Shown here: positions 1 to 7,922 of the stretch, piece by piece
Layout: each line of letters starts with the position of its first letter
How positions within the stretch are numbered: position 1 is the stretch's first letter
DNA from: Burkholderiaceae bacterium
Lineage (GTDB): Bacteria; Pseudomonadota; Gammaproteobacteria; Burkholderiales; Burkholderiaceae_D
Length of the DNA stretch: 64,000 nucleotides
Direction: 5' to 3'
Assembly (NCBI GenBank): GCA_030157545.1
Contig: JAOAUN010000048.1
Location: 62,001 to 126,000 of the forward strand
Translations under genes and position numbers: made by a program
Notes under the pieces: generated by a model
What the model was told of the DNA's origin: nothing
Database searches by the model: none
The model's input: the letters and a program-made list of their open reading frames with translations, nothing else

Positions 1-1686
1 TTGTGCATGCTGTCGCATGCGCACGCGGCTTCGCTAACGAAAGAGGGCGTCGAGCGTCTGGTCGGCGAGCAGTTTATCGTCGGCGAAGTTCAGTCCGACA
101 TGGCGGTATATCCGCTGTTCAAGCCTAATCCTGCTCAACCCGACGCCAAGCCCGAACTGGCCGCCTATGCATTCGAGTCGAATGACTTCACGAACACGCG
201 CGGCTACAGCGGCAAGCCGATCAATATTTTTATCGTGATGGACTTGTCCGGCAATTTTGTTTTCATCAAACTGCTGGCCCATAAAGAACCATTGTTCCAT
301 CGCCCAAGTGACTCTGCGCGGCTGTCGACCTTTGCCGATCAGCTCAAAGGACTGTCGCTGCGGCATACGGTACAGGTCGGCAAACCATCCGACACGCCGA
401 GCCGTACCGAGCAGTCTGCGCACCTGCATGGCGTTCATACCGGCACGACCTCGGCCAAAGCCATCTCGCGCACCATCCTGACTGCCGCGGCCAATGTCGC
501 GATGGCCAAGCTGAAGCTGGAGAATATCGTGACCGTCGAAGCAACTGCCGCAGATGTGGAGGTCAAGGCAGAAACGCCGTGGGAGGCTCCGCCCGAAGTA
601 GACGACGTAGTCAGGCAAAACCCTACGGCACAGACGCTCGCAACACCGAAGCTAACAGCAAACACCGAATCGGAGTTGATCGCCACAGACACAGCGCAGC
701 CGTCCGAGCCGCTACCATCCGAAGCCAAAGCCGCCAGCGTGCCGTCGCTCGCCAACCTGCAAACCGACGACGCCGAATGGAAAAGCGAATGGCACGCACG
801 CCGGATCGAGATTGCGATACTGCTCGCCGGCCTAACGCTATTGACCGTTGCCCTGTTTATGCAGAAGCGCTTCAGTGCGCACGTAAAACGGCTGCGTGTA
901 CTGCGCACGCTCTACCTGATTTTTACGCTCGGTTACCTGGGCTGGTTCGCACAGGGCCAGCTGACGATCGTGAACATCACGGCGGCTATTGAATCGCTAG
1001 CCAGCGGTGACGATCTGAGCTACCTGATGAATGATCCTATGACCGTCATTCTGTGGATCTTTGTCGGAGGTACATTGCTGGTCTGGGGGCGCGGTACTTT
1101 CTGCGGCTGGCTATGCCCGTTCGGCGCGCTGCAGGAATTGATCAGCCTGCTGGCCAATGCGGTGGGCATCCGGCAGCGCAGGGTGCGTGCTGCGTTAGAC
1201 GCCAAGCTCAAGTGGATCAAGTATGGCGTGCTGGCCGTGATCCTTGCATCCTTGTACGTCGCGCCGGATTTCTCCAGCTGGGCAGTCGAGATCGAGCCGT
1301 TCAAGACTGCCATCAGTCTGTACTTCCAGCGCTCGTGGCCTTTCGTGCTGTGGGCCGCTGCATGCCTCACTCTCACCATCTTTGTTTACCGCGGCTATTG
1401 CCGCTATATTTGTCCATTGGGCGCTGCGCTGGCATCCGTGAATTTCCTGCGTCGCTGGTCGTGGATAGCGCGCCGTACAGAATGTGGCACACCCTGCCAG
1501 TCTTGCCGGCATCGTTGCGAATATCAGGCCATAGCGCCGACCGGCAAAATCAACTATAGCGAGTGTTTTCAGTGCCTCGACTGCGTCTCCATCTATCAGG
1601 ATGAGCAGCGCTGCTTGCCATTGATTCAGCAGAAAAAGCAGGCTAGGACCGTGATCGCAATTCATGCGATGGGGGAGGCAGCATGA
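1..1686 (+). CDS. NosR-like FMN-binding polyferredoxin, 5' end cut by window
   Basis: Membrane flavo-iron-sulfur protein of the NosR/PceC type, which moves electrons across the inner membrane to periplasmic reductases. The visible 561 residues begin in the end of a signal peptide (cleavage near AHA-A), so only a short N-terminal piece is missing. A periplasmic FMN-binding domain follows, with a likely flavinylation site THR-GLY-THR-THR-SER at 147-151. Hydrophobic segments start near residue 270. Two CxxxCP motifs (C368/C372 and C467/C471) and two four-cysteine clusters (C495-C506 and C522-C528 plus a later Cys) mark the C-terminal ferredoxin part. At about 580 residues in full it is shorter than classical NosR (about 720), so nosR is not assigned. 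It overlaps the next gene by ATGA, and that gene encodes the enzyme that would attach its FMN. nosZ is not visible in the window. Confidence 0.8.
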   Translation: MCMLSHAHAASLTKEGVERLVGEQFIVGEVQSDMAVYPLFKPNPAQPDAKPELAAYAFESNDFTNTRGYSGKPINIFIVMDLSGNFVFIKLLAHKEPLFHRPSDSARLSTFADQLKGLSLRHTVQVGKPSDTPSRTEQSAHLHGVHTGTTSAKAISRTILTAAANVAMAKLKLENIVTVEATAADVEVKAETPWEAPPEVDDVVRQNPTAQTLATPKLTANTESELIATDTAQPSEPLPSEAKAASVPSLANLQTDDAEWKSEWHARRIEIAILLAGLTLLTVALFMQKRFSAHVKRLRVLRTLYLIFTLGYLGWFAQGQLTIVNITAAIESLASGDDLSYLMNDPMTVILWIFVGGTLLVWGRGTFCGWLCPFGALQELISLLANAVGIRQRRVRAALDAKLKWIKYGVLAVILASLYVAPDFSSWAVEIEPFKTAISLYFQRSWPFVLWAAACLTLTIFVYRGYCRYICPLGAALASVNFLRRWSWIARRTECGTPCQSCRHRCEYQAIAPTGKINYSECFQCLDCVSIYQDEQRCLPLIQQKKQARTVIAIHAMGEAA

Positions 1687-2660
1687 CGCAGCGTCGTCAA
1701 TGTTTTCGCTGGGCGATAGGCCTTTTCGGTGCCGGCGTATCGGCACAGGTGTTCTGCAACACTGCACCGGCCTTGGTCTGGCGCGAGCGCGCGCTACTGG
1801 GATTTGGCACGACGCTATGGCTGAAGGCCGGTCATCCGGATGCAGATCAGCTGGAGGCGGCATTGAGCGCAGCCGTAGCGGCAATCCGGCAAGTGGAACG
1901 GCAAATGAGTCTGTTCGATGCGGGCAGTGCGCTATCGCGGCTTAATGCACAAGGGCAGCTGCGTAATCCCGATGCGCATTTGTTGAAGGTGCTGCGGGTG
2001 GCGCGTCACGTCTCTGCTGCCAGTGCCGGTGCATTCGACGCCAGCATGCAGCCGCTATGGCAGCTATGGTCTCACGCGAAAGAACAAGGCGCGTTGCCTT
2101 CACAGCGCGCACTCGACCGGACGCGGCAACTGGTGAACTGGCGCGCAATTGAGTTATCGGCTGCTGCGATAAGACTGAATCAGCCGGGCATGAAGCTGTC
2201 GCTGAATGGCATCGCTCAAGGCTATGCGTCTGATCTTGTGCGGACGATTTTGCAATCGCACGGCATCCGGCACGCAATGATCGATACGGGTGAAACCTCG
2301 CTGCTCGGTCATGCGCCAAATCAACGTGACTGGACCTTAGCCATTGAAGATGCGGCGCACAAAGCTCAGGAAGTGCCGCCACTGCTGGTAGCCGATGGCC
2401 GCGCTATCGCGACCTCGTCCGATGCGCATACGGTGTTCAGTGCAGACCATAGACATCATCACATCATGGACCCGCATACCGGTTACTCGCCAACTCACTG
2501 GTCATCGGTTACGGTTCTCGCGCCTTCATGCACGCTTGCCGACGCACTGACCAAAGTGTTCTTTGCGCTGCCGCGTGAGCAAGTGCTGCCGGCTGCGCGG
2601 CGCTGGCAGGTGGACGTGGTGCTGCAAGATAAGGCTGGACGCTGGACTTCCACGCTGTAA
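1683..2660 (+). CDS. FAD:protein FMN transferase, ApbE/NosX family
   Basis: ApbE enzymes cleave FAD and attach FMN to a Thr/Ser of periplasmic flavoproteins. The 325-residue product begins with RRQCFRW (residues 4-10) followed by a hydrophobic stretch, which resembles a Tat signal as in NosX. Family hallmarks follow in order: SLNGIAQGYASD near residue 178, DTGETSLLG near 200, a MDPHTGYSP block near 262 and an ADALTKVFF block near the C-terminus. The start ATG overlaps the stop of the NosR-like gene, so the two are translationally coupled and the polyferredoxin is the obvious substrate. Within the ApbE family the NosX subgroup is the best guess because of the partner. Confidence 0.9.
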   Translation: MTQRRQCFRWAIGLFGAGVSAQVFCNTAPALVWRERALLGFGTTLWLKAGHPDADQLEAALSAAVAAIRQVERQMSLFDAGSALSRLNAQGQLRNPDAHLLKVLRVARHVSAASAGAFDASMQPLWQLWSHAKEQGALPSQRALDRTRQLVNWRAIELSAAAIRLNQPGMKLSLNGIAQGYASDLVRTILQSHGIRHAMIDTGETSLLGHAPNQRDWTLAIEDAAHKAQEVPPLLVADGRAIATSSDAHTVFSADHRHHHIMDPHTGYSPTHWSSVTVLAPSCTLADALTKVFFALPREQVLPAARRWQVDVVLQDKAGRWTSTL

Positions 2661-2904
2661 AAATTGGCAATGGAGCAGCGCACATAAGTTCGCGTAAGGG
2701 CACTTAAGCGCACGCCATGATTTTGTCAGCGATTTGTACTCATACAACAAAGCTAAGCGCGTAGAGCCAGCTCCGGCACGCCCCATTCTGCTGCCAGCAC
2801 TTTGATTTTTAAATACGTTTCCCTTTCACTGCATGATCACTCCACTGCAATGCGACCGGCAATTCGGCCTGTAGACAACGCAGCTTGCAAGTGGAGAGCC
2901 GGCG

Positions 2905-3891
2905 ATGCCAGACGACTACGACAGTCCGTGGAAAGAAGTAATCGAGCGCTATTTCTGCGACTTTCTGCATTTCTATTTCCCGCATGCCCATGCGCAGGTC
3001 GACTGGTCAGAGCCGCCTCTTTTCCTTGAGCAGGAATTGCGCGCCGTCGTGCAGGATGCCGAACTCGGTACCCGCTTCGTCGACAAACTCGTGCGTGTCA
3101 CCCTGCGCGATGGCGATGCCGAGTGGATCTACGTGCATCTCGAAGTGCAGGGCAGTGCGCAAGAGTCGTTTGCCGAGCGGATGTTCGTCTATAACTATCG
3201 CCTGTATGACCGCTACCACGTACCGATTGCGAGTCTGGCTGTGCTGGCCGACGAACAGGCCAATTGGCGGCCAGCAGTCTTTGCTTATGACGTGCTCGGC
3301 TGTCATATGGGAATTCGTTTTCCGGTTGCCAAGTTACTGGACTGGACCAGCAGTGAGACCCGACTGGCCGACAGTGCCAACCCGTTTGCCGTCGTCACGC
3401 TCGCGCATCTGGCCACCCGTGCGACCCGCGGCGACCCGTCGGCGCGCTATGCGGCCAAGTGGGCGCTGGTGAAAGACTTGTACCGGCGTGGGTGGGAGCG
3501 CAAACAGGTCATCGATCTGATGAAGATACTGGACTGGATGATGCGTCTGCCCAAGGATCTGGCGCAGGCACTGCGGCAGGATATGCAAACACTGGAGGAA
3601 GAAATGGGCAAACCCTACGTGACGTCATTTGAACGCCTTGCCATCGAAGAGGGCATGGCAATGGGTATCCAGCAAGGGATGCAGCAAGGTATGCAGCAAG
3701 GTATGCAGCAAGGTCGCCTTGCTGGCGAGGCACATCTGTTGGTGCGTCAGCTGGCCCGTCGTTTTGGCGAAGTGCCGCCGTGGGCACTAAGTCAGTTGCA
3801 GGCGGCGTCGGAGTCCGAACTGGAGGTGTGGGGCGAAGCAGTGCTGTCGGCTGCTTCCATCGAAGCCGTGTTCAGCGCGGCGCGGCATTAG
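2905..3891 (+). CDS. Rpn/PD-(D/E)XK nuclease-like protein with DUF4351-type tail
   Basis: 328-residue protein of the RpnA-like (transposase_31 / DUF4351) superfamily, usually found in many copies and linked to recombination or DNA cleavage. A PD-(D/E)XK style core is visible: D60 and E80-V-Q82, the ExQ variant typical of Rpn proteins. A glutamine-rich helical repeat (four GxQQ units, about residues 254-269) leads to the C-terminal block with RQLARRFGEVP, characteristic of the DUF4351 tail. It stands alone between the ApbE gene and the LrgAB pair, with about 240 bases of empty sequence upstream. The target is unknown. Confidence 0.75.
   Translation: MPDDYDSPWKEVIERYFCDFLHFYFPHAHAQVDWSEPPLFLEQELRAVVQDAELGTRFVDKLVRVTLRDGDAEWIYVHLEVQGSAQESFAERMFVYNYRLYDRYHVPIASLAVLADEQANWRPAVFAYDVLGCHMGIRFPVAKLLDWTSSETRLADSANPFAVVTLAHLATRATRGDPSARYAAKWALVKDLYRRGWERKQVIDLMKILDWMMRLPKDLAQALRQDMQTLEEEMGKPYVTSFERLAIEEGMAMGIQQGMQQGMQQGMQQGRLAGEAHLLVRQLARRFGEVPPWALSQLQAASESELEVWGEAVLSAASIEAVFSAARH
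3664..3711 (+). repeat. In-frame 12-bp tandem repeat inside the Rpn-like gene
   Basis: Four head-to-tail copies of a 12-base unit (GGTATGCAGCAA and two variants differing by one base) encode repeated Gly-Met/Ile-Gln-Gln. The last two copies are identical. Gain or loss of copies would keep the reading frame and change the linker length by four residues each. Confidence 0.9.
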
Positions 3892-3924
3892 CAAGCATAC
3901 ATAAAACGAATCGGCTTAGTTCGT

Positions 3925-4632
3925 TCATCCTGCGATAAAGACCGGATACAGCCAGATTAACAAAGGCACGATCACAGCCGTAGCAACGCCGTTCAAGGCC
4001 ATAGCTAATGCTGCAAATGCGCCGGCTGTTTCGTTGCTCTGCATGGCTCGCGCCGTGCCGATTGCGTGTGCAGTCAAGCCTAAAGAGAAGCCGCGCACTG
4101 CAGGGTCTTTAATGCCAAGCATATTCAGAAGGGGGCGCGCAATGATGGTCCCGCCTATGCCCGTGACGGCAACGGCGACTGCAGCCAGCGCGACAAGGCC
4201 ATTGAATCTTTCGGCGAGTGCCATGGCGATAGGCATCGTTGCCGATTTTGGTGCGAGTGAGATCAAGGTGCTGACAGAGGCACCCAAGGCCCACGCAACC
4301 AGCACTGCAGACAAGATGGCAGTACTTGAACCAACCAGCAGCGCTACCGTAACAGGTAGCCAAATTTCCCGGAGTCGTTTGATTTGGCTGTAGAGGGGCA
4401 CAGCCAGCGCAACAATAACGGGTCCGACAAAAAAGTGAATGAACTTCGTTCCTTCAAAATAAACCGGATACGAAGTATTAGTCAGCTTCAGTATGGCAAT
4501 CAGAGCAGCCACAGAAGTCAGGACCGGGATCAGGAAAGGATTTTTCCCGTTGCGCAAATACAGCCAGGAAGAAGCCAGATAGACTAGCAGCGTCACGGTA
4601 ACCCAGAGCATGGGCGAAGACATGAGCTTCAT
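3925..4632 (-). CDS. LrgB/CidB-family inner membrane protein
   Basis: Multi-pass hydrophobic protein of about 235 residues, homologous to LrgB/CidB, the partner of holin-like LrgA/CidA. The family is tied to murein hydrolase control and, in some relatives, to glycolate or organic acid transport. Start chosen at 4632 (MKLMSSPM) because this ATG overlaps the stop codon of the upstream lrgA-like gene by four bases; a longer reading to 4737 would run over that gene. Typical blocks seen: NPFLIPVLTS near the N-terminus, SLAPKSATMPIAM in the middle and GLTAHAIGTARA near the C-terminus. No regulator (LysR type) is adjacent. Confidence 0.88.
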   Translation of the reverse strand: MKLMSSPMLWVTVTLLVYLASSWLYLRNGKNPFLIPVLTSVAALIAILKLTNTSYPVYFEGTKFIHFFVGPVIVALAVPLYSQIKRLREIWLPVTVALLVGSSTAILSAVLVAWALGASVSTLISLAPKSATMPIAMALAERFNGLVALAAVAVAVTGIGGTIIARPLLNMLGIKDPAVRGFSLGLTAHAIGTARAMQSNETAGAFAALAMALNGVATAVIVPLLIWLYPVFIAG

Positions 4633-4982
4633 TGCTCCGTCCCGCGCTTGAACTTGAGCATCCACGCAAAGGTCAGTGATGTCACAATCAGCGTCACGGC
4701 TGCGCCGACGATGCAGGCTGCCATAAACGGAAACCACTCGGCAGCCATGCGTTCTGCATGCATCATCACGCCGGCAACAAGTGGAATGAAAAATAACATC
4801 ATGTGCCTGAGCATCTTGCCAACCGTGCTGTTGAGTTTTTCAGGTACGCGACCATACAAAATCAAGCCGCTGAAAAGCAGTACCATCCCGACCAGTGGGC
4901 CGGGAAGTGGTAGCCCGATCGATTGAACAATGCATTCACCCATAAGCTGACATACGAAGAGAGCCGCGATGGCGTAGATCAT
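4629..4982 (-). CDS. LrgA/CidA-family holin-like protein
   Basis: 117-residue small membrane protein with four hydrophobic helices. The family signature LPLPGPLVGMVLLF is at residues 24-37. It is the upstream member of the lrgAB-like pair, coupled to the lrgB-like gene by an ATGA overlap. The C-terminus is positively charged (KFKRG). Holin-like pore formation is the family hypothesis; a transport role for the pair is an alternative. Confidence 0.88.
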   Translation of the reverse strand: MIYAIAALFVCQLMGECIVQSIGLPLPGPLVGMVLLFSGLILYGRVPEKLNSTVGKMLRHMMLFFIPLVAGVMMHAERMAAEWFPFMAACIVGAAVTLIVTSLTFAWMLKFKRGTEQ

Positions 4983-5056
4983 AAATTTATTTTTTATTTT
5001 ATAAAACGGGCCATTATATCGGCAGCGTTTCCATCTTCGGTTAATGTTGATAAATC

Positions 5057-5605
5057 ATGAAAAAAATTCTTCCCCTGATGATTCTCTTTTTCTGTTCACT
5101 CCATTCAGTTGCGTATGGTGAGACTGACGCGCAAGCCTTGAGCACGATCGATACATTGGATGTGCCCCGCTATATGGGCAAGTGGTATGAAATTGCCCGT
5201 TACCCGAATTGGTTTCAAAAGAAATGTGTCAGCGATACTTCCGCCGACTACAGCTTGCAGACAGACGGCAAGGTACGTGTCATCAACCGTTGCCGCCAAA
5301 GCAATGGCGAAATTAAAGAGGCAATCGGGATTGCACGTCAAATCGGCGGCAGTACGTCACCCAAGCTGCAAGTGAGCTTTGTGCATCCTTGGCTGTCCTT
5401 TATTCCGGCGGTGTGGGGAGACTACTGGGTGATTGATCTGGATAGCCAATACCAGCTTGTCGCAGTCAGTGAACCTTCCCGCAACTATTTGTGGATACTT
5501 GCGAGAACACCAGCGATAGACCAAAAAACTTATGACGCCATGCTGGGCCGCTTGAGGCAAAGAGGTTTTGATACGGATAAGCTTATTCGCAGTCATCAAA
5601 AATAA
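5057..5605 (+). CDS. blc: Bacterial lipocalin
   Basis: 182-residue secreted lipocalin of the Blc/apolipoprotein-D type, which binds fatty acids or lysophospholipids in the envelope. A signal peptide covers residues 1-21 (cleavage near AYG-E). It has no convincing lipobox, unlike E. coli Blc, so it may be soluble periplasmic. The lipocalin signature GKWYEIARYPNWFQ follows at about residues 41-54, and the barrel end shows YLWILARTP. It is divergent from lrgA, with a 74-base gap. Confidence 0.9.
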   Translation: MKKILPLMILFFCSLHSVAYGETDAQALSTIDTLDVPRYMGKWYEIARYPNWFQKKCVSDTSADYSLQTDGKVRVINRCRQSNGEIKEAIGIARQIGGSTSPKLQVSFVHPWLSFIPAVWGDYWVIDLDSQYQLVAVSEPSRNYLWILARTPAIDQKTYDAMLGRLRQRGFDTDKLIRSHQK

Positions 5606-5650
5606 TTTTCCATTTTTTGACTGCAGATTGAACTGGTGCGGAATTTTATT

Positions 5651-6043
5651 TCAACAATTGGGTACGGCTAGTGCCAATTTTGTTGAGCGTGCAATAGAAC
5701 TTGTAATAGAGGGTTGCTCCTGAAGGTCTGGCAAGTGTTTGTTAATGGTCTTCCAGAGAATTTCCAGATCAACCTTGAAGTAACCGTGTGCCAAGGCATT
5801 GCGCATTTCATAAGCATCGATGAGTGGCAACGAGGGGTGTTGCCTCATGAAATCCGGAAATTTACGATCTATGTTTTTGCTTGCTTCCCCGATCACCTCG
5901 AAATTTCTGATTACGGCATCTTGAAGCATTTCATTTTCTAGGAAAGCTAATTCATTTGCATCAGCGCAGTATCGTTGGATCCGCTCAATCGCTGCCAAGA
6001 TGTGTTTGATGTAATCATCCAGCAGATGCGGATCTTGGCTCAT
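5651..6043 (-). CDS. hepT: HepT-like HEPN ribonuclease toxin
   Basis: 130-residue all-helical protein of the HepT/DUF86 family, the toxin of type VII MntA-HepT toxin-antitoxin pairs. The catalytic HEPN motif Rx4HxY is present as RNALAHGY (about residues 82-89), so the RNase should be active. The start ATG overlaps the stop of the upstream nucleotidyltransferase gene (TCAT on the + strand at 6040-6043), the usual antitoxin-first coupling. The family antitoxin inactivates the toxin by adding AMP to a tyrosine near the motif; Tyr89 fits that role. Confidence 0.9.
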   Translation of the reverse strand: MSQDPHLLDDYIKHILAAIERIQRYCADANELAFLENEMLQDAVIRNFEVIGEASKNIDRKFPDFMRQHPSLPLIDAYEMRNALAHGYFKVDLEILWKTINKHLPDLQEQPSITSSIARSTKLALAVPNC

Positions 6044-6330
6044 ATGCGCTTGGCTTCTGCTAAGACTCGCTCACGGAAGCTATCTGGCAGGGCATTAGGG
6101 GTTAGAACATCAACTTCTATACCCAGCAAACATTTCAGTTCTCGTCTGATTGCGCCAATATCGAAGAGTGTCGTTTCTGCTGTGGGATCAATCAGGATAT
6201 CAAGGTCACTGTCTTCTCTGTCGGTTCCGTGGACCACTGAGCCGAAAACACGGGGGTTGAGGGCGTTATGACTCTCGATGATCTGGACGATCGCCTGACG
6301 GTGACTTTCAAGGGCTGTGGACGGGCGCAT
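6040..6330 (-). CDS. mntA: MntA-like nucleotidyltransferase antitoxin
   Basis: 96-residue minimal nucleotidyltransferase (MNT) with the diagnostic GSx10DxD motif (GSVVHGTDREDSDLD). It is the expected AMP-adding antitoxin of the downstream HepT. Start set at the ATG at 6330 (MRPSTALESH), which gives the normal length for the family; the reading frame stays open upstream but runs into the terminator and tRNA-Asn. It lies directly downstream of tRNA-Asn on the same strand, separated by a terminator hairpin. Confidence 0.88.
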   Translation of the reverse strand: MRPSTALESHRQAIVQIIESHNALNPRVFGSVVHGTDREDSDLDILIDPTAETTLFDIGAIRRELKCLLGIEVDVLTPNALPDSFRERVLAEAKRI

Positions 6331-6407
6331 TGTCAAATTATGCTGAGGATGCGGCTCAAGAGCAAGCAGGGAGGCGGGCAGTGCATGAACTCGCACTGTA
6401 AAGCGAA

Positions 6408-6436
6408 AAAGCCCGCAAACTTTCATTTGCGGGCTT
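6408..6436 (-). terminator. Terminator downstream of tRNA-Asn
   Basis: Perfect 9-base stem (GCCCGCAAA / TTTGCGGGC, 6411-6419 with 6426-6434), six-base loop, followed on the minus strand by a run of T. It ends the tRNA-Asn transcript before mntA. Short T runs on both sides make it potentially bidirectional. Confidence 0.85.
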
Positions 6437-6446
6437 TTGTGTTCTG

Positions 6447-6522
6447 TGGCTCCCCGACCTGGACTCGAACCAGGGACCTGCGGATTAACAGTCCGTCGCT
6501 CTACCAACTGAGCTATCAGGGA
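6447..6522 (-). tRNA. tRNA-Asn(GTT)
   Basis: Read on the minus strand, this 76-base cloverleaf begins TCCCTGATAGCTCAG, has anticodon GTT in the loop CTGTTAA, the T-arm GGTTCGAGTCC and an encoded 3' CCA. The acceptor stem TCCCTGA pairs with TCGGGGA (one T-G pair). Confidence 0.97.
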
Positions 6523-6584
6523 ACAGAGGCAATATTATCTACGAGATTGCTGCGTTTGTCAAAAAGCTTTCGTAAAAGAATTTA

Positions 6585-7799
6585 TTAAAGCACCTTTGCG
6601 ATCGCATCGACCACGCGATCGATGTTGCGCGAGTTCAAAGCTGCGACGCAAATACGGCCGGTATCAACTGCATAGATAGAGAACTCGTTTTTCAGTCTTT
6701 CAACCTGCGCCTTGGTCAGGCCGGAGTAAGAGAACATGCCACGCTGCTTGACCACGAAATCAAAATCATGGGCCGGAGCCTTGGCTTTCAGTTTGCTGAC
6801 CAGTTCTTCGCGCATCGCGCGAATACGCACGCGCATGCCAGCGAGTTCTTCTTCCCACAGCTGACGCAACTCGGGCGTAGCCAGGGCCGTGGCGACCACC
6901 TGGCCGCCGTGCATAGGTGGATTCGAGTAATTGGTGCGGATCACGCGTTTTAATTGCGACATCAGGCGCGATGCTTCCTCGGCTGACGCTGCGACGATGG
7001 AGAGGGCGCCGACGCGTTCGCCATACAGCGAGAACGATTTCGAGAAGGAGTTCGAAACGAACAGTGGGCCGCCTGCAGCCGCGAACTGGCCGACCACTTT
7101 GCCGTCTTCTTCAATGCCGTCGCCAAAGCCCTGATAAGCCATGTCGAGGAAAGGAATCAGGCCGCGGGTGGTGACGACGGAGATGACTTGCTGCCATTCG
7201 GCGTCAGTCAGATCAGCGCCGGTCGGGTTGTGGCAGCAGGCGTGCAGCAGCACGATAGAGCCGCTCGGCATGGCCTTCAGGTCGGCCAGCATGCCGGCGA
7301 AGTTCACGCCACGGGTGGCGGCGTCATAGTAAGTGTAGTTGTTGACCACGAAGCCTGCCGACTCGAACAGTGCGCGGTGGTTTTCCCAGCTCGGGTCGCT
7401 GATGTAGACCTGAGCGTCCGGTGCGAAGCGCTTGAGAAAATCTGCGCCCAGCTTCAGCGCGCCGGTGCCGCCGATGGCTTGCGCGGTGATGGCGCGCTTC
7501 GAAGTCACGACTTCGCTGGCAGCGCCGAAAACCAATTCCTGCACAGCCTTGTCATACGCAGCCAGGCCTTCGATAGGCAGGTAAGTGCGCGGGGCTGCCT
7601 TGCTCATCAGCAGCGCTTCGGCTTTTTGCACGCAGCCCAGCAGCGGCACTTTGCCGTTGTCATCGTAATAAACGCCCACGCCCAGATTGGTCTTGTCGGG
7701 GTTCTGGTCGGCGTTAAAGGCTTCCGTAATGCCGAGAATCGGGTCGCGTGGCGCCATCTCAATGGCGGTAAAAAGTGGGGCGTGGAGCGGTGCGTTCAT
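6585..7799 (-). CDS. tyrB: Aromatic amino acid / aspartate aminotransferase
   Basis: PLP enzyme of aminotransferase class I, subgroup AspC/TyrB, transferring amino groups between aromatic amino acids or aspartate and 2-oxoglutarate. 404 residues. The Schiff-base lysine lies in SNSFSKSFSLYGERVG (about residues 245-260). The family blocks NLGVGVYYDDNGKVPLL near the start and CCHNPTGADLT in the middle are present. Start set at 7799 (MNAPLHAPLF), which matches family length; the open frame upstream is not homologous. Divergent from uvrB. AspC cannot be excluded from sequence alone. Confidence 0.9.
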   Translation of the reverse strand: MNAPLHAPLFTAIEMAPRDPILGITEAFNADQNPDKTNLGVGVYYDDNGKVPLLGCVQKAEALLMSKAAPRTYLPIEGLAAYDKAVQELVFGAASEVVTSKRAITAQAIGGTGALKLGADFLKRFAPDAQVYISDPSWENHRALFESAGFVVNNYTYYDAATRGVNFAGMLADLKAMPSGSIVLLHACCHNPTGADLTDAEWQQVISVVTTRGLIPFLDMAYQGFGDGIEEDGKVVGQFAAAGGPLFVSNSFSKSFSLYGERVGALSIVAASAEEASRLMSQLKRVIRTNYSNPPMHGGQVVATALATPELRQLWEEELAGMRVRIRAMREELVSKLKAKAPAHDFDFVVKQRGMFSYSGLTKAQVERLKNEFSIYAVDTGRICVAALNSRNIDRVVDAIAKVL

Positions 7800-7922
7800 C
7801 GTGATACCATCAAAAGTTAGCTTATCTAAGCATTGCACTAACAAGGGTTGCAAAGGCGCTGAGAATTCAAATAATTCCGGCGCGTTTAGGAAACCGGTTA
7901 TTTTACCAAAGGTCAAAAGCAG

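Noticed and set aside
7800..7922. LexA box for uvrB
   Set aside because: Searched for CTGT-N8-ACAG in the divergent spacer; none found.
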